NCBI RefSeq assembly: GCF_014193845.1
Contig: NZ_JACHZX010000001.1
Span: forward strand, 1,054,001-1,118,000
DNA length: 64,000 nucleotides
Source of the DNA: Sphingomonas sp. BK345
GTDB taxonomy: Bacteria > Pseudomonadota > Alphaproteobacteria > Sphingomonadales > Sphingomonadaceae
Reading direction: 5' to 3'
The translations under genes were made by a program, and so were the position numbers. Below are positions 8,461 to 16,961 of the stretch, piece after piece; the first letter of the stretch is position 1; each line of letters opens with the position of its first letter. Under the pieces are notes generated by a model that was not told the DNA's origin, searched no databases, and saw only the letters and a list, made by a program, of their open reading frames with translations.

Positions 8461-11352
8461 ATGCGCGTGATCTACCTTCTGCTGGCGTCCGCCGCCCCGA
8501 TGGCCGCGCCCGCGGCGGCGCAGCAGCCGGCGCAGCGCGACCTGCCCGGCACGGTCGCGCCGACCGGCAGCGCCGCCGCCACCCCAGCGCCCGGCGCCGC
8601 CACCGCCGCTCAGTCGAGCCAGGCCACCCCCGCCACCGCGCCGGCCGACGACCCCGCCGAGAACGAGGACGAACCCGCCGACATCGTCGTCACCGGCGCC
8701 CGGACCCAGCGCGGCGCGGTGGTCGGCGACATCACCCCCGAGGAGCAGCTCTCCCCCGCCGACATCCGCAGCTACGGCGTCAGCTCGGTGACCGAGCTGC
8801 TCAACGAGCTCAGCCCGCAGACCCGCTCGGGCCGCGGCGCCGGCGGCGCCCCGGTGGTGCTGCTCAACGGTCGGCGGATCTCGGGCTTCCAGGAGATCCG
8901 CGACCTGCCGACCGAGGCGATCGCGCGCGTCGACATCCTGCCCGAGGAGGTCGCGCTCAAATACGGCTATCGCGCCGACCAGCGCGTGGTGAACTTCGTG
9001 CTGCGCCGCCGCTTCCGCGCGGTCACCACCGAAATCGAGGACCGGCTCGCCACCGAGGGCGGGCGCAACGCGCCCGGCGGCGAGCTCGACCTGCTGCGTA
9101 TCCGCGAGCAGGGCCGCATCAACCTCCATCTCGAATATAACCACGCCGACTCGCTCACCGAGGCCGAGCGCGACATCCTGCCCTCGCCCAACACCGCGGC
9201 GATCGGGGGCAATGTCGCCACCCGCGGACGAGTCGCGATCGACCCGCTGTTCGGCACCGCCACCTCGCTCGGCGTTCCCGCAATCGCCGCCACGCGCGCG
9301 CCGCTGCTCGGCGAGTTCAGCGCGACGCGCAACACCACCGACCAGTCGGCCTATCGCACGCTGCTGCCGCAGGAGCGCACCTTCTCCGCCAACGGCACCT
9401 ACGCCACGACGATCTTCGGCAACGTCGCGGCGACGCTCAACGCCACGGTCGATCACAGCCGCACCGAGTCGCTGCGTGGCCTCGCCGAGCTCGACCTCGC
9501 GCTGCCGGTGGGCAGCCCCTTCTCGCCCTTCGCGGTACCGGTGACGCTGACGCGCGCCTCCGACTCGATCGCGCCGCTGAGGCAGCAGGTCGAAACGACG
9601 CAGCTCCATCTCGGCGGCACGCTCAACGGCGACAAGGGACGGTGGCGCTGGTCGCTGACCGGCAACGTCGACCGCGACACCAGCGACACCGTCACCCAGA
9701 CCGGACTCGACACCGCCGCCTTCCAGGCGCGGCTCGACGCACTCGATCCGGCGGCGAACCCCTATGGCCCGCTCACGCTCGGCCGCTCGGCCGACAACAG
9801 CGCGCGCTCGACCGCGACCACCGCGGGGCTCGACGCGCTGGCGAGCGGGCCGCTGTTCGCGCTGCCCGCGGGCGACGCCAACGCCAGCCTGCGCATCGGC
9901 GCCTCGACGAGCGACTTCTCGAGCCGCTCGGTGCGCTTCGGCACGCCGGTCGCGGCCGACATCGGGCGCGACCTGGCCTCGACCCAGCTCAACCTCGACC
10001 TGCCGATCGCCAGCCGCGCCGAGGGCGTGCTGGCCTTCCTCGGCAATCTCTCGCTCAACGGCAATGTCGCGGCGGACCGCGTCTCCGACTTCGGCACCTT
10101 GTGGACCTATGGCTATGGCGCGAACTGGCGCCCGATCGAGGCGGTGCGGCTGCTCGCCTCGGTGACCGACCAGGCCGAGGCGCCGACCGCGGCGCAGCTC
10201 GGCAACCCGGTGGTGTCGACCCCCGGCGTGCGCGTGTTCGACTATGTCCGCGGCACCACCGCGACGGTGACGACGGTGACCGGCGGCAACCCGCTGCTGG
10301 TGCGGGACGAGCGCCACGCGCTCAAGGTCGGGCTCGACGTCAGGCCGTGGAGCGCGCGCGACATCCGCTTCCGCGCCGACTACACCCGCCAGACGACCGA
10401 CGACCCGATCGCCAGCTTCCCCAGCGCCACCGCGGCGATCGAGGCGGCCTTCCCCGATCGCTACACGCGCGACGCCGAGGGCAATCTGCTGCGCATCGAC
10501 ACGCGCCCGATCAACTTCGCGCGTCGCGAGACGTCGCAGCTGCGCTACGGCGTCAACCTGTCGTTCCGGCTCAAGTCGAAGATCCAGAAGGAGCTGGAGG
10601 CGTTCCGCGCCGGCACCGGGCCCAATCCCTTCGCCGGCATGCGCCCGCCGGGCGAGCGGCGCGGCGGCGAGGGCGGCGGCCGCGAGGGAGCGGGCGACCG
10701 CACCCGGCCCGACGGCAGCGCCGCGCGCGGCGGCGACGGCGCGCCGCCCGCGGCCGGCAGCGGCACCGCGCCCGGCGGGTCGGGAGCTGGCGGCGGTCCG
10801 GGGGGCGGCGGCCCAGGCGGCGGCGGCTTCGGGCGGTTCGGGCGCGGCGGCGGCGCGCAGGCGGGCGGCCGGCTCCAGTTCGCGCTCTACCACACCTGGC
10901 ATCTCACAGAGCGGGTCACGGTCGCGGACAGCGGCCCGGTGCTGAACCTGCTCGACGGCGACGCGATCGGCAGCGCCGGCGGCCAGCCCCGTCACGAGCT
11001 CGAGGGCCAGGCCGGCTATACCAACAACGGCCTCGGCGCGCGGATCTCGGTCAATTACCAGAGCGCCACGCGCGTCAACGGCGGGACCGCGGCGGCCCCG
11101 GAGACGCTCGACTTCGGCAGCATCGCCACCGCCAACCTGCGCCTCTTCGCCGACCTGGGCGGCCGGATCGACTGGGTCCGCGCGCACCCCTGGATGCGCG
11201 GCGCGCGCGTCAGCCTGCAGCTCGACAACCTGTTCAACACGCGCCAGCGAGTCACCGACCAGGCCGGCGAGGTGCCGATCGGCTTCCAGCCGGGCTATCT
11301 CGACCCGATCGGGCGCACCGTGCGGCTGTCGTTGCGGAAGTTGTTCTATTAA
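8461..11352 (+). CDS. TonB-dependent receptor with glycine-rich insert
   Basis: 963 residues from ATG 8461, chosen because a signal peptide (MRVIYLLLASAAPMAAPAAA) begins there and ggagcg precedes it. An Ala/Pro-rich linker leads to the TonB-dependent plug: DIVVTGARTQRGAVVGDI, VVLLNGRRISGFQEIRDLPT and RVDILPEEVALKYG. The barrel follows and closes with VSLQLDNLFNTRQRV and TVRLSLRKLFY. Between about residues 715 and 800 is a long low-complexity tract rich in Gly, Arg and Ala that interrupts the barrel, probably as an extracellular or periplasmic loop. No neighbouring transporter or regulator reveals the substrate. It is convergent with the chemoreceptor gene. Confidence 0.92.
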   Translation: MRVIYLLLASAAPMAAPAAAQQPAQRDLPGTVAPTGSAAATPAPGAATAAQSSQATPATAPADDPAENEDEPADIVVTGARTQRGAVVGDITPEEQLSPADIRSYGVSSVTELLNELSPQTRSGRGAGGAPVVLLNGRRISGFQEIRDLPTEAIARVDILPEEVALKYGYRADQRVVNFVLRRRFRAVTTEIEDRLATEGGRNAPGGELDLLRIREQGRINLHLEYNHADSLTEAERDILPSPNTAAIGGNVATRGRVAIDPLFGTATSLGVPAIAATRAPLLGEFSATRNTTDQSAYRTLLPQERTFSANGTYATTIFGNVAATLNATVDHSRTESLRGLAELDLALPVGSPFSPFAVPVTLTRASDSIAPLRQQVETTQLHLGGTLNGDKGRWRWSLTGNVDRDTSDTVTQTGLDTAAFQARLDALDPAANPYGPLTLGRSADNSARSTATTAGLDALASGPLFALPAGDANASLRIGASTSDFSSRSVRFGTPVAADIGRDLASTQLNLDLPIASRAEGVLAFLGNLSLNGNVAADRVSDFGTLWTYGYGANWRPIEAVRLLASVTDQAEAPTAAQLGNPVVSTPGVRVFDYVRGTTATVTTVTGGNPLLVRDERHALKVGLDVRPWSARDIRFRADYTRQTTDDPIASFPSATAAIEAAFPDRYTRDAEGNLLRIDTRPINFARRETSQLRYGVNLSFRLKSKIQKELEAFRAGTGPNPFAGMRPPGERRGGEGGGREGAGDRTRPDGSAARGGDGAPPAAGSGTAPGGSGAGGGPGGGGPGGGGFGRFGRGGGAQAGGRLQFALYHTWHLTERVTVADSGPVLNLLDGDAIGSAGGQPRHELEGQAGYTNNGLGARISVNYQSATRVNGGTAAAPETLDFGSIATANLRLFADLGGRIDWVRAHPWMRGARVSLQLDNLFNTRQRVTDQAGEVPIGFQPGYLDPIGRTVRLSLRKLFY

Positions 11353-11407
11353 CGGGGTGGTGATCGCGGGGCGAACCCACCCCGCGCCCGCTTGGATCAG
11401 GAAAGCG

Positions 11408-11485
11408 CGCGGTGCTCCTGCGCACGCCGGAGCCTAGAGCGTCACGCCAGAGCCCGTGGGCTCCTGCGTGCGCAGGAGCACCGCG
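11408..11485. repeat. Perfect 20-bp inverted repeat between convergent genes
   Basis: Arms 11408-11427 and 11466-11485 are exact reverse complements (core 'ggtgctcctgcgcacgc'), separated by 38 bases. The element sits in the gap between the TonB receptor (+) and the chemoreceptor (-). It could be a REP-type repeat and may end transcription from both sides, although there is no T-run. Confidence 0.75.
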
Positions 11486-11492
11486 GCGAGGC

Positions 11493-12971
11493 TCAGAACG
11501 ATGACCAGTCGTCCTCCGCCACCGCGACCGCCGCGCTACCGCGCCGAGCGACCGGCGCGTGCCGACGCACCGGCGCCGGCGCCGGGCTGGCCGCGCGCGT
11601 CGGCAGCGCGCGAACGGTCGCGCGCGGCGCCGCCACCGGCGCACCGCCGAGCGTGAAGCGCGCGATCTCGGCGGCGAGCGTGTCCGCCTCGCCCGCCAGG
11701 TTGCGCGCCGCCGCGGTGGCCTCTTCCACCATCGCGGCGTTGCGCTGGGTCACGCCATCCATCTCGCCGACGGCGGTGTTGACCTGCTGGAGGCCCTGCG
11801 ACTGCTGCTCGGCCGAGCCGGAGATGTCGGACACCAAGGTGCTGATCTCGCCGATGCGACCGATGATCCGCTCGAGCGAGCGACCCGTCTCGCTGACCAG
11901 CGCGACCCCGGCGTCGACCGTCTCGACCGAGGCGGTGATGCGCTGCTTGACGTCCTTGGCGGCCTCGGCCGAGCGCTGCGCCAGCGCGCGCACCTCGGAG
12001 GCGACCACCGCGAAGCCCTTGCCGGCGTCCCCGGCGCGCGCCGCTTCGACGCCCGCGTTGAGCGCGAGCAGGTTCGTCTGGAAAGCGATCGCGTCGATCA
12101 CCGCGATGATGTCGGAGATCTCCGACGAGGTCCGCTCGATCCCCGCCATCGCCTCGACCGCGCGACGCACCACCGCGCCCGATTCCTCCGCCTCGGCACG
12201 GGCGACGCCGACGATCTGGTTGGCGCGGCCGGCGCCCGACGCGGTCTCGCGGACGGTGGCGGTGATCTGCTCCATCGCCGCCGCGGTCTCCTCCAGGCTC
12301 GCGGCCTGCTGCTCGGTGCGCTGCGACAGGTCGTCCGACGCCGCGCTGATCTCGCCCGCGCCGCGGTGGATGCCCTCGGACACCTGGGCGACCGAGCTCA
12401 TCGTCGCCTGCAACGCGGTCACGGCGTCGTTGAAGTCGTGCTTGAGCTTGAGGAACGGCCCGCTGAGCTCGGCCTCGATCCGCGCGGTGAGGTCGCCCGC
12501 GGCGAGGCGGCCGAGCCCCTCGCCCATCGCCAACGCCATCTGGCGCTGCGTGTCGCATTCGCGCGCGGCGAGCGAGCTCTCGCGGAAGATCGCCATCGCC
12601 TTGGTCATGCGGCCGACGCAGTCGCGGTTGGCGGTGTGATCGACCGGGCTGTCGAGGTCGCCCGCGGCGAGCCCCTCCATCCGCACCACGGTCTCGACGT
12701 ACGGCGTGCAGATCAGCCGCGCGGCGATCAGCGTCACCGCGACGACGGCGACCACCCCGGCGAGCGCGCCGCCGATCACGAGGCGCGGATCGGCCGCGGC
12801 GCCGGCGAGCACGCCGTAAGCGGCGCACCCCGCGATGGCGCCCGACAGCACCAGATATACCAAGGTCAGGACCTTGAACTTCACGCGAATCGGCGCGTGC
12901 CGACCGAACCACTCGACCATCCGGGCCGCCCCCGCTGACGGCCGAACGAGATGAGCGGCCGAGGAGGCCAC
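11493..12971 (-). CDS. Methyl-accepting chemotaxis protein
   Basis: 492 residues (a shorter start at 12920, MVEWFGRHAPIRVK, is equally possible). Two hydrophobic segments at about residues 33-55 and 65-86 are separated by only about ten residues, so there is no real periplasmic sensor domain. A HAMP-like region follows. The signalling domain carries the hairpin tip IAFQTNLLALNAGVEAARAG and GKGFAVVASEVRALAQRSAEA. The protein ends in EDDWSSF; an aromatic pentapeptide of this type at the end of a flexible tail is known to dock CheR/CheB. It probably senses an internal or membrane-linked signal. No che genes are nearby. Confidence 0.93.
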   Translation of the reverse strand: MASSAAHLVRPSAGAARMVEWFGRHAPIRVKFKVLTLVYLVLSGAIAGCAAYGVLAGAAADPRLVIGGALAGVVAVVAVTLIAARLICTPYVETVVRMEGLAAGDLDSPVDHTANRDCVGRMTKAMAIFRESSLAARECDTQRQMALAMGEGLGRLAAGDLTARIEAELSGPFLKLKHDFNDAVTALQATMSSVAQVSEGIHRGAGEISAASDDLSQRTEQQAASLEETAAAMEQITATVRETASGAGRANQIVGVARAEAEESGAVVRRAVEAMAGIERTSSEISDIIAVIDAIAFQTNLLALNAGVEAARAGDAGKGFAVVASEVRALAQRSAEAAKDVKQRITASVETVDAGVALVSETGRSLERIIGRIGEISTLVSDISGSAEQQSQGLQQVNTAVGEMDGVTQRNAAMVEEATAAARNLAGEADTLAAEIARFTLGGAPVAAPRATVRALPTRAASPAPAPVRRHAPVARRGSAAVAVAEDDWSSF

Positions 12972-13048
12972 CCTGCGCCCGACACGGCTAAGATTCCGCT
13001 AAGTGACTGTGCTCACCAACAAAGTATAACATCCATGGCGGTGGTAAT

Positions 13049-13648
13049 TCACTCCGCCGGCACCGCGCCGGCGAGCGGCGCGAAGCGCGCGACCTGCCGC
13101 CCGATCAGCCGCAGTTGCTCGCGCACCGCCGGGTCGCTGACCCCGCCGGCGTCGTCGAACTTGGTGAGCTGGGTGTTGATCGCCGCGGCGAACGGCGTCG
13201 GCCAGCCGCGCAGCGCGTGGACGATCGAGCGCAGCGCCGCGATCGTCGAGCCGGTCGCCTGCCAGCCATAGGCGGTGGCGATCAGCCCTACCGGCAGGTC
13301 GGCCAGATACGGGCGCCGGTCGCGCGCGGTCTCCTCGAGCAGGTCGAGCGCGTTCTTGACCACGCCCGAGATGCTGCCGTGATAGCCCGGGCTGGCGATG
13401 ATCACCGCCGAGGCCTGGCGCACCGACTCGACGAAGGCCTGCTCCTCGGGCGTGCGGCTGGTCGCGCGCGGGTCGTAGAGCGGCAGCCGCGCCATGTCCT
13501 CGCCGCCGAACAGCCGCGTGCGGAATCCCTCCTCGCGCGCGGCGTCGAGCGCGACGCGCAGCGCGCGCTCGGTCGATGAGATGCCGCCGATCGTACCACC
13601 GATCCCGACCACCAGTGGCGCGCCCGCGCCTGTCGCTTCCTCGCTCAT
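13049..13648 (-). CDS. NADPH-dependent FMN reductase
   Basis: 199 residues from the ATG at 13648 (an in-frame extension to 13687 exists but is less likely). The flavodoxin-like fold is shown by the phosphate-binding loop VVGIGGTIGGISSTERAL near the N-terminus, then DMARLPLYDP and the flavin-binding SPGYHGSISGVVKNALD. Proteins of this family reduce FMN or quinones with NAD(P)H; close relatives serve sulfonate monooxygenases or chromate and quinone reduction. The exact substrate is not evident. It is divergent from the PBP1A-type gene with a gap of about 70 bases, so the two probably share a promoter region. Confidence 0.9.
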   Translation of the reverse strand: MSEEATGAGAPLVVGIGGTIGGISSTERALRVALDAAREEGFRTRLFGGEDMARLPLYDPRATSRTPEEQAFVESVRQASAVIIASPGYHGSISGVVKNALDLLEETARDRRPYLADLPVGLIATAYGWQATGSTIAALRSIVHALRGWPTPFAAAINTQLTKFDDAGGVSDPAVREQLRLIGRQVARFAPLAGAVPAE

Positions 13649-13717
13649 GCTGGCGACCTCATGGCACGCGGTCGCGCCTTGCGACAACTGTCATATCGCT
13701 GTAAGACACTTCGCAGC

Positions 13718-15976
13718 ATGCGCCCCCCCTACGAACCCGGCCGCGTCCGCTACCATCACACGCGCGGCGACTCGCCCGGCGCGGTGAGCGACGAGCACGG
13801 CGCGCCGCTCCCCTCCTTCGATCCGTGGCGTGACGATCGCGCCCCGCCGCCGCCGCCTCCACCGCGCGACGAGCGCCCGTGGGACGAACCCTCGCGCGAC
13901 GACGGCGGCTTCTGGCAGCAGGAGCGGCGGCGCTGGCCCGATCCGCTGCCGCCGCCGCGGCCATGGTGGCGGCGCGTGCGCTGGGGGCGCTGGCTGGTGC
14001 GCGGCGCGGCGGCGTTCATCATGCTGTTCGTGGTGGCGGTGATCTGGCTCGCGGTGACGGCGCCCCTGTCGCGCTCGCTCAAGCCGCCGACGCCGCCCTC
14101 GATCACGCTCACCGCCGCGGACGGCACGCCGATCGCGCGGCGCGGCGCGATCATCGGCGCGCCCGTCGACGCCGCCAAGCTGCCCGCGCACGTGCGCGAG
14201 GCGTTCCTCGCGATCGAGGACCGCCGCTTCTACTCGCACTGGGGCGTCGACCCGCGCGGCATCGCGCGCGCGGCCTGGGCCAATCTCGGCTCGGGCGGGG
14301 TGCGCCAGGGCGGCTCGACGATCACGCAGCAACTCGCCAAGAACGCCTTCCTCGACTCGGACCGCACCGCCGCGCGCAAGCTGCGCGAGGCGATGATCGC
14401 CTTCTGGCTGGAGGCGTGGCTGAGCAAGGACGAGATCCTCTCGCGCTATCTCTCCAACGTCTATTTCGGCGACAACGTCTACGGCATCACCGCGGCGTCG
14501 AAGCATTATTTCGGGCGCACCCCGATGCAGCTCAACGTCGGGCAGGCGGCGATGCTGGCCGGGCTGGTCAAGGCGCCGTCGCGGCTGGCGCCGACCGGCA
14601 ACCTCAAGGGCGCTCGCGCGCGCCAGGCGGTGGTGGTCGGCGCGATGGTCGACGCCGGCTTCCTGTCGCAGGACGAGGCCGCCCGGGTGCAGCCGCAGCG
14701 CGTGCTCGCCGAGCGGCCTGAGACGCTGCCGACCGGCACCTATTTCGCCGACTGGGTGCTGCCCTCGGCGCGCGAGGTGGCGGGCGAGTCGGGCACCGAG
14801 GCCACCGTGCGCACCACGCTCGATCGCGGCTTCCAGCGCACCGCCGAGCGCGTCGTGCGCCAGGCGACGCTGCGCGGCATGCAGGCGGCGCTGGTGGCGA
14901 TGAAGCCCGACGGCACCGTTGTCGCGATGGTCGGCGGCAAGGATTACGGCGCCAGCGCATTCAACCGCGCGGTCCAGGCCAAGCGCCAGCCGGGCTCGAC
15001 CTTCAAGCTGTTCGTCTATCTCGCCGCGATGCGCTCGGGCCTGACTCCCGCGACGGTGATGGACGACACGCCGGTCGAGATCGCGGGATGGAAGCCGCGC
15101 AACGACGACGGCCGCTACCTCGGCCCGATCACGCTGCAGCGCGCCTTCGCACGCTCCTCCAACGTGGTGGCGGCGCGGCTGACGCAGCAGGTCGGCGTGC
15201 GCAACGTGATCCGTGCCGCGCGCGATCTCGGCATCACCACGCCGATCGCCAACGAGGCGACGATCGGGCTGGGCACCTCCGAGGTGTCGCTGCTCGAGCT
15301 GACCGGCGCCTATGCCGCGGTGGCGAGCGGGCGCTACCCGGTGGTGCCGCGCGGCGTCGAGGGCGGGCGCGGCGCGAGCTGGTACGAGGCAATCGCTGGG
15401 CGCGACACCGCCATGCCCGCCACGATCCGCGACGAGATGCGCACCTTGCTGGGCTCGTCGATCCGCGGCACCGGACGCGGCGCCAATCTGCCGGTCAGCG
15501 CCTTCGGCAAGACCGGGACGAGCCAGGGCGGCCGCGACGGCTGGTTCATCGGCTTCGCCGGCGACCTGGTGGTGGGCGTGTGGGTCGGGCGCGACGACAG
15601 CGCGCCCAACCCGGGGCTGCACGGCGGCGGCATCCCGGCGCAGATCTGGCGCCAGTTCATGATGTCGGCGCTGCACATCCCGGTCGCGGTGGCGCCGGTG
15701 GAGGACGAAGCGGCGGCGCCGATCGACCCGGGCAACATGCTCGACCAGATGGGCGTCGACCTGGGCGGCGAGGTCGGCCGCGCGATCGACGGCGCGCAGC
15801 CGCGGATCGAGGACGCGCTCGACCGGCTGCGCGAGATGGGCATCGAGCTGCCCCGCCCGCCCGCGCCCGGCGAGCGCCTGCCCGAGCGGCGGCGCCTAGA
15901 CGAGGGTCGCGGCGAGCGCGGCGGCGGGGAAGGCGGCGACGGCTTCGAGGAGGATGGCGGACCGGGCGCGTTCTGA
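13718..15976 (+). CDS. Bifunctional penicillin-binding protein (PBP1A/1C type)
   Basis: 752 residues from ATG 13718. A cytoplasmic tail of about 90 residues rich in Pro, Arg and Asp precedes one transmembrane helix (about 92-117). The glycosyltransferase (GT51) domain follows with AIEDRRFYSHWGVDPRGIAR (catalytic Glu near 166) and GGSTITQQLAKNAFL. The transpeptidase domain carries the SxxK box in PGSTFKLF (about 426), the SSN box in ARSSNVVAAR and the KTGTS box (about 597). It therefore polymerises and cross-links peptidoglycan on the outer face of the inner membrane. The C-terminus is a Glu/Arg/Gly-rich tail. No partner gene is adjacent apart from the divergent FMN reductase. Confidence 0.95.
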   Translation: MRPPYEPGRVRYHHTRGDSPGAVSDEHGAPLPSFDPWRDDRAPPPPPPPRDERPWDEPSRDDGGFWQQERRRWPDPLPPPRPWWRRVRWGRWLVRGAAAFIMLFVVAVIWLAVTAPLSRSLKPPTPPSITLTAADGTPIARRGAIIGAPVDAAKLPAHVREAFLAIEDRRFYSHWGVDPRGIARAAWANLGSGGVRQGGSTITQQLAKNAFLDSDRTAARKLREAMIAFWLEAWLSKDEILSRYLSNVYFGDNVYGITAASKHYFGRTPMQLNVGQAAMLAGLVKAPSRLAPTGNLKGARARQAVVVGAMVDAGFLSQDEAARVQPQRVLAERPETLPTGTYFADWVLPSAREVAGESGTEATVRTTLDRGFQRTAERVVRQATLRGMQAALVAMKPDGTVVAMVGGKDYGASAFNRAVQAKRQPGSTFKLFVYLAAMRSGLTPATVMDDTPVEIAGWKPRNDDGRYLGPITLQRAFARSSNVVAARLTQQVGVRNVIRAARDLGITTPIANEATIGLGTSEVSLLELTGAYAAVASGRYPVVPRGVEGGRGASWYEAIAGRDTAMPATIRDEMRTLLGSSIRGTGRGANLPVSAFGKTGTSQGGRDGWFIGFAGDLVVGVWVGRDDSAPNPGLHGGGIPAQIWRQFMMSALHIPVAVAPVEDEAAAPIDPGNMLDQMGVDLGGEVGRAIDGAQPRIEDALDRLREMGIELPRPPAPGERLPERRRLDEGRGERGGGEGGDGFEEDGGPGAF

Positions 15977-16240
15977 CCGAGGGCTTGGTGGAGATGCACG
16001 CGGAGGCGCGGGGGCGCTGAGACGCAGTTCGCCGCGTCAGCGGCTCTCCAGCATCTTGTTCACGCGAAACGCGAAGACGGGCTGAAGGATCTGCGCAGAG
16101 GCGCAGGGCCATCGTGCGTCAGGGCCGTCATGCAGGTGACGAGCAGCCGTCGCGGCAGGCGCGCCCTCTTTGCGCCTCCGCACCTCCGCGTGAGCCGCCC
16201 CCACGCGCGACAGCACGCGCGCGGGGGCGGCACGCACGCC
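15977..16240. repeat. Intergenic region with imperfect inverted repeat
   Basis: This gap between two convergent genes holds two related GC-rich motifs in opposite orientation: 'cacgcggaggcg' near 15995 and 'cctccgcgtg' near 16190. The pairing is imperfect. The motif resembles a dispersed intergenic repeat of sphingomonads, but I could not verify copy number. No gene is seen. Confidence 0.35.
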
Positions 16241-16816
16241 TCAGAAGTGCGCGATCACGCCGGCCATCGGGCGCACCGTCTCGAAGTCGCCGCGCGTCGA
16301 GATCTCGGCGCGGAAGCGCACGCCCTCCTTCTTCACCAGCCCGTCGAGGCCGATCGCCGACGGCCCGAACTCGCCGCCGATGCCGTAGGACATGCGGCCA
16401 TAGTCACCGCTGTTCGAGCCGTAGCGGTCGAAATTGACCCACTGGTAGCCGACCTTGCCGTAGACCAGCCCGGTCTCGCCCGCGCGCACGCCGGCGCGGC
16501 CGTGGACGCCATATTCCCAGTCGATATCGCCGGTGAAGCCCTTGGCGGCGTTGCCCTCGACGCCGACGAAGAACGAACCAAGCGGCACGTTGACGCCCGC
16601 CACGCCCTCGACCAGCCCGCCCTTCAGACGGTTGCCCGGCGCGTTATAGGGAATGCCGTGACCGGGATCGCTCTCGAACCCCTCGTAGCCGCCCATCACG
16701 CCGACATACGGGTCGATACCGAACGCGCGCGACCCGTCGCTGGTGGTGTCCTGCGCCTGAGCGGCCGCGGGAACGAGGAAAGCGGCAGCAACGGCTGCCA
16801 GAAGCAACGTCTTCAT
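16241..16816 (-). CDS. Small outer-membrane beta-barrel protein (OmpA-like/opacity type)
   Basis: 191 residues from ATG 16816, where a clear signal peptide begins (MKTLLLAAVAAAFLVPAAAQ, cleavage after AQA). The mature part is an eight-stranded-barrel type: FGIDPYVGVMGGYEGF, GVEGNAAKG, AGETGLVYGKVGYQWVNFDR, with alternating aromatic and Gly residues, ending in a C-terminal Phe (VIAHF) as required for BAM-mediated insertion. It resembles outer-membrane porin-family barrels of alphaproteobacteria. The role is presumably structural or surface-exposed. It is a single gene, convergent with the PBP gene. Confidence 0.8.
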   Translation of the reverse strand: MKTLLLAAVAAAFLVPAAAQAQDTTSDGSRAFGIDPYVGVMGGYEGFESDPGHGIPYNAPGNRLKGGLVEGVAGVNVPLGSFFVGVEGNAAKGFTGDIDWEYGVHGRAGVRAGETGLVYGKVGYQWVNFDRYGSNSGDYGRMSYGIGGEFGPSAIGLDGLVKKEGVRFRAEISTRGDFETVRPMAGVIAHF

Positions 16817-16961
16817 GAGATACCTTCGTGAGAGAGGCGCGATCCATCGGCGCCTCACCCGGTCGAACGGGTCGCCGCCGCGGCAGGTCCGACGAAATTG
16901 GAAAAAACCGTCGGTGTGGCCGATCGGCCACGCCCGTGCTGCCGCTCCTCAGAGCGCCGGC

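Noticed and set aside
8365..11187. 940-codon minus-strand frame
   Set aside because: Antisense shadow of a TonB receptor; no domain and biased composition.
13679..13707. Promoter TTGCGA-17-TAAGAC for the penicillin-binding protein gene
   Set aside because: It would put the transcript start only a few bases before the ATG and so imply a leaderless message; evidence is too weak to list.
13691..15676. 661-codon minus-strand frame antisense to the penicillin-binding protein gene
   Set aside because: No domain; the + strand shows all PBP motifs.
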